Origin: Candidatus Poseidonia sp.
GTDB lineage: Archaea > Thermoplasmatota > Poseidoniia > Poseidoniales > Poseidoniaceae
Length of the DNA: 55,441 nucleotides
Assembly: GCA_022426155.1 (NCBI GenBank)
Contig: JAKMEE010000028.1
Coordinates: 1-55,441, forward strand
Direction: 5' to 3'
Part shown: piece by piece, positions 44,049 to 52,174 of the stretch
How positions within the stretch are numbered: position 1 is the stretch's first letter
How the letters are laid out: the number at the start of each line of letters is the position of its first letter
Program-made: the position numbers and the translations under genes
The notes under the pieces: generated by a model
Databases searched by the model: none
What the model saw: only the letters and a program-made list of their open reading frames with translations
Told to the model about the DNA's origin: nothing

Positions 44049-45764
44049 ATGGACGAAGATCTTCGATTTGCACGTGGCGACCTCAACGGGGTCATGAATG
44101 CCTACCCGCACGTTGCTGATTGGGTCCGTGATTTCGAAACGCGGTATGGTAGCCGCCCCATCTATTACGGGCCATTGGACCGAGATGCAATGAAACAACG
44201 CCCTCTGAATCTCATTTACGTTACAAAAGAACCAATTTTTGTGCATATTTACGAACCCCCTGCCGACGAAGACGGTGGTGGAGAAATTCTTTGGTTTGGT
44301 CTTGAACCACAACTGACTGAGGAAGAAGAAAACATCCGCCGAGAATTAATTGAGACCTTGCTCCAAGAGGCCCCAACCGCTCCTTCCTTTACCACAGATG
44401 ATGAATTTGAAAACATCCTCCAAACAATGATCGAACGGTACACCGTTCTTGACACCGATGTATCCAACGTGGTACGACGTCAAGGAAGGTTTTGGGAAAT
44501 GGTCGGTATGGATGACAAGCGTTTGACTGTGAATCAAACCCAACGGGAACGGCTGACCTATGTGGTGATCCGTGACCTCATTCGCAATGGGCCACTCGAA
44601 CCCTTGCTTTCCGATGAAATGCTGGAAGATATCCACTCAATCGGCTTGAAACACATCCACATGGACCACAAAGTGTTCGGTATGGTCACATCCAACATCC
44701 GATTCAGGGAACGTGAATTGCTCGCACGTTATCTTCGTGCAATGTCTGAGCGTATTGGGCGTCCCGTCTCTGACAACAAGCCGATCATCGATGGTGTTCT
44801 GCTTGATGGATCTCGTATCAACATTATTTTCTCCGACGACGTATCCATGCTCGGGCCGTCGTTCACCATTCGTAAGTTCGCTGAGGAAACCATCTCCATT
44901 ACCCAACTGATTCAATGGGGCACCATGTCCGCTCAAGTCGCTGCCTACATCTGGATTTGTCTTGAATACGGTATGTCCGTCCTGGTGTCTGGGGAAACAG
45001 CCTCAGGAAAAACAACCACTCTGAATGCAATCCTACCATTTATCGATCACAACGTGAAAATTTACTCTGCTGAAGACACACCTGAGGTGAAGGTCCGCCA
45101 CAAAATCTGGCAACGCCTTGTCACTCGTGATGCAAAGAATGAGGAATCCCGAGTCGAAATGTTCGACCTTCTCAAAGCAGCTCTGCGAAGCCGTCCACGA
45201 TACATCATCATTGGTGAGATTCGTGGTGTTGAAGGGGCTACGGCTTTCCAAGCCATGCAGACGGGTCACCCAGTTATCGCAACCTTCCACGCATCCTCCA
45301 TCGTCAAGATGATTCAACGTTTCACTGGTGATCCAATTAACGTCCCCATTCGTTTCTTTGACAACCTGAACTTTGCAATTTTCCAAGAAGTTGTGGAAGC
45401 GCCTGGTGGAGGTATCGCCCGTCGTATTACTGGTATCGACGAAGTGATTGGATACAACAAACACAGCGATGGTGTTCTAACCCGTGGTATGTTCGAGTGG
45501 GATCCTGTCAAAGACAAACATTACTTCCGTGGTATGTTCCAATCCCACTTGCTTGAAAACAAGATTGCTGCTATGGCAGGATTCGCCAATAAGCGGGACA
45601 TCTATGATGAAATGCTTCGCCGTGCCGATGCGATTCAGCGCATGGTCGATAGAGGTTTGACACATTATGATGATGTCTTTGACCTCCTTGGATTATATTA
45701 TAACAATGGTTGGGACCATTTTAGTCGAGCCGTGGACACATGGGTTGGCGTGAATCACAAATGA
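44049..45764 (+). CDS. arlI: ArlI, archaellum assembly and rotation ATPase
   Basis: A 571-residue secretion-type (GspE/VirB11) ATPase that powers archaellum assembly and rotation. The N-terminal ~240 residues form the membrane-facing domain; the catalytic domain has Walker A GETASGKTTT (about 315-324), an Asp box with ISAED-type sequence YSAEDTPEV, Walker B RYIIIGEIRG (about 384-393) and the His box TGHPVIATFHASS. GAGGAGG stands 8 bases before the ATG at 44049. The frame is open upstream inside arlH but without homology. The protein acts with the membrane platform ArlJ, encoded 14 bases downstream. Confidence 0.95.
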   Translation: MDEDLRFARGDLNGVMNAYPHVADWVRDFETRYGSRPIYYGPLDRDAMKQRPLNLIYVTKEPIFVHIYEPPADEDGGGEILWFGLEPQLTEEEENIRRELIETLLQEAPTAPSFTTDDEFENILQTMIERYTVLDTDVSNVVRRQGRFWEMVGMDDKRLTVNQTQRERLTYVVIRDLIRNGPLEPLLSDEMLEDIHSIGLKHIHMDHKVFGMVTSNIRFRERELLARYLRAMSERIGRPVSDNKPIIDGVLLDGSRINIIFSDDVSMLGPSFTIRKFAEETISITQLIQWGTMSAQVAAYIWICLEYGMSVLVSGETASGKTTTLNAILPFIDHNVKIYSAEDTPEVKVRHKIWQRLVTRDAKNEESRVEMFDLLKAALRSRPRYIIIGEIRGVEGATAFQAMQTGHPVIATFHASSIVKMIQRFTGDPINVPIRFFDNLNFAIFQEVVEAPGGGIARRITGIDEVIGYNKHSDGVLTRGMFEWDPVKDKHYFRGMFQSHLLENKIAAMAGFANKRDIYDEMLRRADAIQRMVDRGLTHYDDVFDLLGLYYNNGWDHFSRAVDTWVGVNHK

Positions 45765-45778
45765 GGAGATGATGGCTT

Positions 45779-47581
45779 ATGGAGCGCATGCCGATTTGGC
45801 AACTTGCTTTACGCCGTGTTGAAATGCCTCTTGGGCGTTTCCTCGCCCTCTATGTTGCTCCAGCGGCAGGGGTGACATTCTTCGCCTCAATTTTCCTAGT
45901 GTTCATGACTGGTGGTTTAGCCGAGGGGGCGCTCTTCTCAGGCATCACAGGAGTTCTTCTTGTCATCATGCTTACAGTAATGGCCACTATTGCTGCTGCT
46001 GCCTTCCCGATTCTTGAAGTTCAACGTTCAGCCACTATGATTGAGGCTGAAATGCACATGTTCATCACCAGAATGGGTATTTTGTCCATTGGTGAAGTCG
46101 GGGCCCAATCTATTTTTGACATTCTGAAACAAATGCGTGATTACGGTGAGCTGGCCAATGAAGTAAAACGGATTGAGACACTGGTTGACAAATGGCACAC
46201 TTCTTTGCCAGAAGCGGCACGGATTGTTGCCCAACAAAGCGCGAGCCCGCTCTGGGCAGATTTCCTCGATCGCATGGCATTCTCCATCGAAGCAGGTCAA
46301 CCGATTGACGATTTTATGCGGTCCGAACAAGAAACCATTGCCGAGCAATACAACACACTCTACGACACCCGTTTAGAATCAGTTGATACACTCAAGGAAA
46401 TCTATGTTTCCTTGGTGACTGCAGGATTGTTCGGTTTGGTGATCTCCGGAATTCATTTGGTCCTGTTTGAAGTGGGTTCAGACACCGATACGCCAATCGA
46501 AATTGCCAGCAGGCTTCGTTACCTTCTCCTCGCATCGTTGATGTTCTCATTCCTCCAGATTGGGGCCGTCTTTGCCTTCCGTTCCACCATCCCCAAAGAT
46601 TTGACCTTCGCTCGTGACGAAATGGACACGCCGTTTCGTATCAATTTCCGCCGTTCTCTCCTTGTTACAGGTTTAATCACGGCCGGTCTGTTAGTTATAT
46701 TTTCGTTTACACTATTATGGGTCTTCGAGGCACTGACTTCGCAGTGGGACAAATACGGGCTGTTGTTCATTGCGATTCCATTCTCTCCTTTGCTCGTTCC
46801 AGCCATGATGGTTCGGCGAGAAGAAAATCAAATCCAACGCCGTGACGAAACCTATCCTGATTTTATCCGCGCCCTCGGCGGTACTGCTCAAGCCCGTTCT
46901 GCTGAACCATCTGCAACCATCAAGGCCCTGCGAGGGATTGATTTTGGTACACTTGACAAATCCATTGACCGCCTTGAGAAACGCTTGTCGACGCGTATTG
47001 ATTCCGACCGAGCATGGGATTACTTCACAGCAGATACCAATTCAGCGGTGATTTCGAGATACACCAGGATTTACATCGAAGGTTCCCAATCTTCGGGAAA
47101 ACCTGCAGAAACTGCAGAGATGGTTTCACGTTCAGTTGGGAATCTTCTCTCCTTGAGAAACCGCCGTTCCCTCTCGGCTAACACCATGTGGGGTGTCGCA
47201 CTCGGACTCCTCATCTCCAGCGTAGCCTCACTCAATGTCACCACTGCGATTGTTTTGCAGTTGGGTGATGCTATCGCAGGGGTTGCGTCTGGATTGACGG
47301 AAACCGATGTGGGGGCCCTCTCTGATTTTGGAGGGGGTGTGGCTCTGCCAGTCATGGAAGACGCTTCTGCGGTTGACGACAATATTCGGATGTTCAAGAT
47401 CATCATCTCATTACTCATTTTGATGCAGGTCATCGCTGTGTCATCAATTGCCACAAGACTTCGTGGTGGTACTCGAACAAGTGCAGTTGGACAAATGATT
47501 TTACTCACTTGGGTTTCAGGAATTGCCTCATTGTTGACCGCATTGATGTTGGAAGGTGCATCCAGCATTTTTAGCGTGTAA
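45779..47581 (+). CDS. arlJ: ArlJ, archaellum membrane platform protein
   Basis: A 600-residue polytopic protein of the GspF/TadC family that forms the membrane platform on which ArlI acts. Hydrophobic segments lie near 20-75 (two), 215-270 (two), 300-350 (two), 465-500 and 540-600. Two large cytoplasmic helical domains lie between (about 80-210 and 355-460), in keeping with the duplicated T2SF domain. IYVSLVTAGLFGLVISGIH and the basic loop MVRREENQIQRRDETYPDFI match the family. GAGGAG stands 10 bases before the ATG. The TAA stop is followed within 50 bases by a small membrane-protein gene on the same strand. Confidence 0.92.
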   Translation: MERMPIWQLALRRVEMPLGRFLALYVAPAAGVTFFASIFLVFMTGGLAEGALFSGITGVLLVIMLTVMATIAAAAFPILEVQRSATMIEAEMHMFITRMGILSIGEVGAQSIFDILKQMRDYGELANEVKRIETLVDKWHTSLPEAARIVAQQSASPLWADFLDRMAFSIEAGQPIDDFMRSEQETIAEQYNTLYDTRLESVDTLKEIYVSLVTAGLFGLVISGIHLVLFEVGSDTDTPIEIASRLRYLLLASLMFSFLQIGAVFAFRSTIPKDLTFARDEMDTPFRINFRRSLLVTGLITAGLLVIFSFTLLWVFEALTSQWDKYGLLFIAIPFSPLLVPAMMVRREENQIQRRDETYPDFIRALGGTAQARSAEPSATIKALRGIDFGTLDKSIDRLEKRLSTRIDSDRAWDYFTADTNSAVISRYTRIYIEGSQSSGKPAETAEMVSRSVGNLLSLRNRRSLSANTMWGVALGLLISSVASLNVTTAIVLQLGDAIAGVASGLTETDVGALSDFGGGVALPVMEDASAVDDNIRMFKIIISLLILMQVIAVSSIATRLRGGTRTSAVGQMILLTWVSGIASLLTALMLEGASSIFSV

Positions 47582-47623
47582 TGATGAGCAATCTTCATAC
47601 GCTACTTGGTCAAACTCTTTGTC

Positions 47624-48052
47624 ATGCAACCCGCATCAATGCCCTCTGCAGCAGCCCCATCTCCGTATCAACCCCCTTCTTCCATGACGAAGGGAGGTAT
47701 GTACTCATTTCAGAAATGGTTGATGATTGGTGTCATCGTTCTCATCATCGCATCAGTTTTGGCCGAATTTCCTCTTTCAACTTCAGCACCCGATATCACT
47801 GATTATGACTTGATGGTTGAGAAAGAAGCAAAGGAATACACTGATGATTTAGACAGCTTTGAAGGCCTTGTTGCCCTTTTTGCAGCCTTGAGTAGTATTC
47901 TGACAACGGCCTCTTTGTCGCTGATCGGTTATGCTTTCATTCGAGAGGGCCATGAGGGTGATTCGCATCATGTGGCACTAAGAATTACCATGATCCTCGC
48001 TGCAGTCATTCTTCTGACAAGCATCGTTGGACGAAGCTTCTCGTTATTCTGA
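47624..48052 (+). CDS. Small three-helix membrane protein after arlJ, unknown
   Basis: A 142-residue protein with a Pro/Ser/Ala-rich N-terminus (about 1-28) and three membrane helices (about 32-51, 82-106 and 121-140). Between helices 1 and 2 lies an acidic external or cytoplasmic loop (APDITDYDLMVEKEAKEYTD). It lies 42 bases after arlJ on the same strand and closes the archaellum locus; its 3' end is 2 bases from the convergent nth gene. The start could be the TTG at 47606 or the ATG at 47624; neither has a good SD. I recognise no family. It may be part of the archaellum machine or a passenger. Confidence 0.6.
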   Translation: MQPASMPSAAAPSPYQPPSSMTKGGMYSFQKWLMIGVIVLIIASVLAEFPLSTSAPDITDYDLMVEKEAKEYTDDLDSFEGLVALFAALSSILTTASLSLIGYAFIREGHEGDSHHVALRITMILAAVILLTSIVGRSFSLF

Positions 48053-48054
48053 AT

Positions 48055-48708
48055 TTAGGACCGCTTGGCTTCTTCACGGATTCGCTTTTTTGTAGCGCTC
48101 CAAGAGCAAATTGGGCATTGAGTCAAGTCATGATATCTGGCGGGGCAATATTCTCTACCAAAAAAGATGATTTGCAAGTGCAGGTCATTCCAACGCTCCC
48201 TGGGGAAGACAGCCTTCAAATCGCGTTCAGTCTTCTCCACGTTTGTTCCGTTTGAAAGGCCCCAACGAGCGGCTAAACGATGGATGTGAGTGTCGACGGG
48301 GAATGCTGGGACGCCAAAGGCTTGGGACATGACCACACTGGCAGTTTTGTGCCCAACGCCGGGGAGTGCTTCAAGAGCCTCAAAACTCGCAGGGACGACT
48401 CCCTGATGTCTTTCCATCAATAATTCAGACAACCGTTTGATGTTTTTGGCTTTGGTTGGCGCAAGTCCGATTTGTCGAATGTCGGTGAGGATTGTTTCCA
48501 CTTCAAGTCGAGCCATCGCTTTAGCCGAACTGGCCTTCTCAAACAAGGCAGGTGTGACTTCATTGACTTTGAGGTCGGTGGTTTGAGCGCTCATCAGGAC
48601 AGCAACAAGTAACTCAAACGGGTTGCTGTGGTCAAGTGGGATGGGAATCACGGGGTAGAGTTCATGCAGTTGGGCAGCAATTCGCTCAGCCTTTTCCATT
48701 CGCTTCAT
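48055..48708 (-). CDS. nth: Endonuclease III (DNA glycosylase/AP lyase) with altered Fe-S loop
   Basis: A 217-residue base-excision repair enzyme for oxidised pyrimidines. The helix-hairpin-helix LPGVGHKTA carries the catalytic Lys121, and the catalytic Asp139 lies in VDTHIHRL. The usual C-terminal iron-sulfur loop C-X6-C-X2-C-X5-C is changed: Cys188 is followed by Cys198 (X9) and Cys201 (X2), and there is no fourth Cys before the end. The cluster may use another ligand or be absent. The start overlaps the stop of the upstream gene by 4 bases (ATGA). Last gene of the polX operon, fitting a repair function for the group. Confidence 0.93.
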   Translation of the reverse strand: MKRMEKAERIAAQLHELYPVIPIPLDHSNPFELLVAVLMSAQTTDLKVNEVTPALFEKASSAKAMARLEVETILTDIRQIGLAPTKAKNIKRLSELLMERHQGVVPASFEALEALPGVGHKTASVVMSQAFGVPAFPVDTHIHRLAARWGLSNGTNVEKTERDLKAVFPRERWNDLHLQIIFFGREYCPARYHDLTQCPICSWSATKKRIREEAKRS

Positions 48709-49025
48709 GCTGAATCCCCCTTATTTTTTTCAATTAATTCGTGTGGAATGCGGTAAGTGTAATTTCCGAAGGAACCCATTGCATGAACTTCAAGTGATGT
48801 TGAATCAAACCGGAGGTTCTCAAAGCGTGCATCAATTTCATGCAATGGCATGTTCGCTGAAAATCGCCCATCATTCCATACGGCGAAAGAGGTACTCACA
48901 TGTTCTGGTCGACTCGAAAAGTGAAGGCTGTGTTCTTCTAATCGAACTTGGCCATACGGTGTGAAGAATTTTGCAAAAGTATCTCGTAGGGCCTGGAATT
49001 CACGAATGCCAATCTCGTGGTGCAT
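48705..49025 (-). CDS. Conserved-looking small protein of unknown function
   Basis: A 106-residue soluble alpha/beta protein. An N-terminal helix (IREFQALRDTFAKFF) is followed by alternating strands (QVRLEEHSLHFSS, STSFAVWNDGRFSANMPLH, SLEVHAMGSFGNYTYRIP). There are no cysteines and no catalytic motif. GAGGCGA precedes the ATG. It lies 9 bases after the small membrane-protein gene and overlaps nth by 4 bases, so it is expressed with DNA-repair genes. No family recognised. Confidence 0.7.
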   Translation of the reverse strand: MHHEIGIREFQALRDTFAKFFTPYGQVRLEEHSLHFSSRPEHVSTSFAVWNDGRFSANMPLHEIDARFENLRFDSTSLEVHAMGSFGNYTYRIPHELIEKNKGDSA

Positions 49026-49034
49026 GATTTCGCC

Positions 49035-49250
49035 TCATTCGTCCATTTTGACAGCGTACTCTTCGCCGGTCTTCCAGCCGAAGTATAATCCAAGGAATAC
49101 AGAGGTTAACGGAATAATGTTGCAGGCGAAAATTGTGGACAAGGCCCTATTGTCCATTGGTTTTCCCATGAGCCACCACACCAACATGCCGAGAAAGAGT
49201 CCTGGAATCACCATCATGCTGCCCATGATGATGGTGCGGAGGGTGCGCAT
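49035..49250 (-). CDS. Small two-helix membrane protein
   Basis: A 71-residue protein with two membrane helices (about residues 6-27 and 38-58) separated by a short charged loop, and a charged C-terminus (KTGEEYAVKMDE). The ATG at 49250 is chosen because GGAGAATC directly precedes it, the same arrangement as before arlG. A GTG at 49292, adjacent to the polX stop, would add 14 residues. Lies between polX and an unknown small gene in a minus-strand operon. Function unknown. Confidence 0.6.
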   Translation of the reverse strand: MRTLRTIIMGSMMVIPGLFLGMLVWWLMGKPMDNRALSTIFACNIIPLTSVFLGLYFGWKTGEEYAVKMDE

Positions 49251-49292
49251 GATTCTCCGATACGCAGCTGTCTCATGAAGGTGTGCTTGCAC

Positions 49293-51242
49293 TCAGCGTG
49301 GATTCAATCGTAGATTCATGGCCTCATGAGTGAGGGAGTTGAGCACATCACCGGGTTCCAACCATCCCTTTCTGGCAGTCATCACGCCGTATGCGATATC
49401 GCTGAGACCACGGATGGAATGTGCGTCGGGATTGATGGCGACTGGAACGCCAAGTCCCTTGGCATGTTTACACAAACGCCAATCTAAATCGAGGCGATAC
49501 GGACTCGCATTGAGTTCAATAGCTTTCATACGTCCTGCTTGATTGTGGTCTGCCATGTGTTCGAGCACCTCAAACAAATCGACTTCATACCCCTCTCTTC
49601 CTTGCAAAATCCTTCCAGTTGGATGACCCAAGACGGTGGTTGAGGGATGGTCGATGACCTTGATCATCTCCTCGGTGTTTTCAACTTCATCGCGATTGCG
49701 CCACTTCGTCATGGCATGAACGCTCGCCACAACGTAATCCAATTGTTCTAAGACATCATCTGGATGATCCAATTTCCCGCCTGGAAGTATGTCAGATTCC
49801 ACTCCGTGGAATAATCGGAAATCAACGCCTTCATTCGCCCATGCTTCATTGTAAGCTTTGATGGTCGCTCCTTGTGCGAGGAGGTCGTTTGCAGACGCTC
49901 CATTTGCTATTTTGAGCGTTGGTGAATGGTCGGCAATACCAAGCCAAGACCAACCCATCTTACGTGCGGTATCTGCCATCTGTTCGAGGCTCGCCTCTCC
50001 GTCAGAGAGTGTGGTATGGTTGTGCAAGGAACCACGAATGTTACTCGTGGTCAATAGGTCTGGTAAATCATCGGTTGCAGCAGCGTTGACTTCTCCCATG
50101 TCCTCACGTAATTCGGGGGCCACATAGGCCATTTCAAGATGAGCATAGATGTCTTCTTCAGTTGCGGCGGGCAGGGAATATACTGCGGCATCCATTCCCT
50201 TGAGGTCCCCTGCTTTTGCTTCAGGGATGAGGCCGAATTCATTCAGTCGAAGGCCCCGGTCAATGGCACGTTGTCGCATGGCAATGTTGTGTTCTTTACT
50301 TCCAGTGAAGTATGCCAAAGTAAACGGTTCAACATGCGGTGGAACCAGTCGGACTTGAGCGTCAATGGTTCCGCCTGCTTCCAATTGCTCGTAATCATCA
50401 CCGCCAATTGCATCCATCACATTAGGGTCAATATGACCAACTGTGAAAGTTTCATCAAAGATTGAAGTGTCCAAGATTAGGCTAATTTTGGAATCACCAG
50501 CACCTTTCACATCAGCAATTCCTTGCAACGCCAAGATGGCGGATGCTACCGCATCGTGATCGTCCTTGTCGACGGCAACTACGACATCCAAGTCCCCAAT
50601 GGTGTCTTTTCTTCGTCGAGCACTACCTGCCAAGGTTGCTCGATGAACGCCAGGGATTGTTGCGATTTTAGTTTGAAAAGCCTCGCCGTATTTGAGGCCA
50701 ATATCCAAGCGACGTCGAGCACGGAATCGAGAGAGTAATTCGATTCCGTCGAGCATTCGCTGTTGTGATTTTGCTCCGAATCCTTTCATAGGGGCAATCT
50801 CATTCTTTTCCGCTGCTTCCTTGAGTTTGGCGACCGAATCAACCCCCAATTCATCGTGCATCAATTTGATTCGTTTCGGCCCAAGGCCAGGAATGCCCAA
50901 CATTTCGATCATGCCTTCAGGTGTGTCTTCGTGCAGGCTGTGCCAATCATCGGGCCAAGTTCCTCCGGTGATGGCACTGGAGAGTGCAGAACCCAGTCCC
51001 TTGCCGATGCCCTTCATCTCGAACAATTCTCCAGTCGCAACCAGTTCGCCCAAATCTTTCGTGAGTGTTCCAAGCATCCGGCTAGCATTTTGATATGATC
51101 GAACACGGAATACGTTCGCTCCCTGCAGTTCAAGCAAGACAGCCACTTGATGCAGCACGTTAGCGACTTGATTGCGTGAGAAATAGGGAGGGCCACTTGG
51201 TCGGGCCTTTGGAAGTGTGAACGAAGCTCCTGCCATGTTCAT
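49293..51242 (-). CDS. polX: Family X DNA polymerase with PHP domain (PolX)
   Basis: A 649-residue bacterial/archaeal-type PolX for gap filling in base-excision repair. The N-terminal 8-kDa-like region and helix-hairpin-helix (EMKGIGKGLG, LGIPGLGPKRI) precede the polymerase palm. There two catalytic Asp lie in IGDLDVVVAVD and the third in IDAQVRLVPP; FTLAYFTGSKEHNIAMR is the family's substrate segment. The C-terminal PHP domain (from about 415) has the metal motif LHNHTTLSDG and later IADHSPT, EVDLFE and NPDAHS, giving 3'-5' exonuclease or AP-endonuclease activity. The ATG at 51242 is used; the TTG at 51245 and ATG at 51236 are adjacent choices. It heads the operon ending in nth. Confidence 0.94.
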   Translation of the reverse strand: MNMAGASFTLPKARPSGPPYFSRNQVANVLHQVAVLLELQGANVFRVRSYQNASRMLGTLTKDLGELVATGELFEMKGIGKGLGSALSSAITGGTWPDDWHSLHEDTPEGMIEMLGIPGLGPKRIKLMHDELGVDSVAKLKEAAEKNEIAPMKGFGAKSQQRMLDGIELLSRFRARRRLDIGLKYGEAFQTKIATIPGVHRATLAGSARRRKDTIGDLDVVVAVDKDDHDAVASAILALQGIADVKGAGDSKISLILDTSIFDETFTVGHIDPNVMDAIGGDDYEQLEAGGTIDAQVRLVPPHVEPFTLAYFTGSKEHNIAMRQRAIDRGLRLNEFGLIPEAKAGDLKGMDAAVYSLPAATEEDIYAHLEMAYVAPELREDMGEVNAAATDDLPDLLTTSNIRGSLHNHTTLSDGEASLEQMADTARKMGWSWLGIADHSPTLKIANGASANDLLAQGATIKAYNEAWANEGVDFRLFHGVESDILPGGKLDHPDDVLEQLDYVVASVHAMTKWRNRDEVENTEEMIKVIDHPSTTVLGHPTGRILQGREGYEVDLFEVLEHMADHNQAGRMKAIELNASPYRLDLDWRLCKHAKGLGVPVAINPDAHSIRGLSDIAYGVMTARKGWLEPGDVLNSLTHEAMNLRLNPR

Positions 51243-51318
51243 CAATGTACGGCGACCCTAAACAAAGGTTCCTTTCTCACCCCCGCATGTTCAAGAAGGC
51301 CTAGCCTGTCATCGCGGC

Positions 51319-51648
51319 ATGGTGGATGTTGTCTTCATCGAACATCTCGCGGAAGCGCTTTGTGGCGTTTCGGCGGTTTTGTTCACATTCATCGCAACAC
51401 TCTCTCGTTCAGAACGAGCGGAAAACATGGCCCAAAACGCGATTTTCTTCCTGCTCATTGCTGCGGCTGGAGTTCTTTGGTGGCTTTCTCTTTCAGGTGG
51501 TGTGTTGTGGGGGTCGAATTATCTTCCTAAACCGTTGTCGTTGGTGTGCCTAGTGCTTGCCGTATCCGCTCGCATGAACATCAAGGGAGAGAATGTCTCA
51601 TTCGGAGCGAATCCCCACAGCATCAAGCGAATGGGTGAAGAGGAGTAA
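51319..51648 (+). CDS. Small membrane protein, unknown
   Basis: A 109-residue protein with three hydrophobic segments (about 10-27, 39-58 and 70-85) and a hydrophilic, basic then acidic C-terminus (NPHSIKRMGEEE). The N-terminal helix contains an acidic residue pair (EHLAEALCGV). The ATG at 51319 has no clear SD. It is divergent from polX across 76 bases, and its stop directly abuts the end of the convergent NifU-like gene. No family recognised. Confidence 0.65.
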   Translation: MVDVVFIEHLAEALCGVSAVLFTFIATLSRSERAENMAQNAIFFLLIAAAGVLWWLSLSGGVLWGSNYLPKPLSLVCLVLAVSARMNIKGENVSFGANPHSIKRMGEEE

Positions 51649-51966
51649 TCAAACGATTTCTCCGGCGGGTTCATCTCCGCCTCCTTCAGCTTCTTTAGCC
51701 ATCTTTTGGTCGATGAATGTACGCATGTACTCGGGCAATTCTCCGTTGACGAAGATGACATCGTTGACGTGCTCCAGTTTTTTCAGTGAATAGTAAATTT
51801 GCATGGCCGTCATTGGTGTTGAGGAACATCCATTGCACCCCCCATCGAGCGAGAGCATGATATTTCCATCGGTAGTGTCGATCACATTGACCACACCATC
51901 GTGTTCGTCAAGAATCTCTTGAACTGGACCGATTTCAGCAAGAATCTCCTCTGCACTGATGCCCAT
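51649..51966 (-). CDS. NifU C-terminal-domain (Nfu-type) iron-sulfur carrier
   Basis: A 105-residue protein of the Nfu type, which carries or delivers Fe-S clusters through the paired cysteines of the CxxC motif. The motif is DGGCNGCSSTPMT (Cys44 and Cys47), after the family-typical EILDEHDGVVNVID strand-helix start. An acidic C-terminal extension (EAEGGGDEPAGEIV) follows the domain. The ATG at 51966 is chosen because GGAGGGG lies just upstream; ATGs at 51978 and 52011 would put that SD inside the gene. Likely supplies clusters to Fe-S proteins such as those encoded by mutY and the ETF oxidoreductase gene here. Confidence 0.88.
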   Translation of the reverse strand: MGISAEEILAEIGPVQEILDEHDGVVNVIDTTDGNIMLSLDGGCNGCSSTPMTAMQIYYSLKKLEHVNDVIFVNGELPEYMRTFIDQKMAKEAEGGGDEPAGEIV

Positions 51967-52110
51967 GTTCCCCTCCATCACGCCATCCTCTTTGAACGAT
52001 TGCCTGTTCATTGAATTGCCTCCACCCTCGCTTTCATTGAAGAAGGTCCAATGGAAGACCTGGCTTTCCCTTCGGCGATTTTCAAGATATCAAAAAAAGA
52101 CAATATCGGC

Positions 52111-52120
52111 TGATTTATTG
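52111..52120 (+). promoter_or_regulatory. Possible TATA box for the pyrophosphatase gene
   Basis: TGATTTATTG lies in the 208-base divergent gap, about 60 bases before hppA. It is followed by a short G/C inverted arrangement (gggg-aa-cccc at 52121-52130). A start about 25 bases downstream would leave a leader carrying the SD AGGTG at 52164-52168. Position and AT-richness only. Confidence 0.3.
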
Positions 52121-52174
52121 GGGGAACCCCTTATGAGGAGTTCTCAGGTGGGCGGGAGCAACAGGTGTTAGAAA

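Noticed and set aside
52121-52130. Hairpin (gggg-aa-cccc) before hppA as a terminator or riboswitch
   Set aside because: Stem of four and loop of two with no U tract; too short to call more than a possible operator-like inverted repeat.
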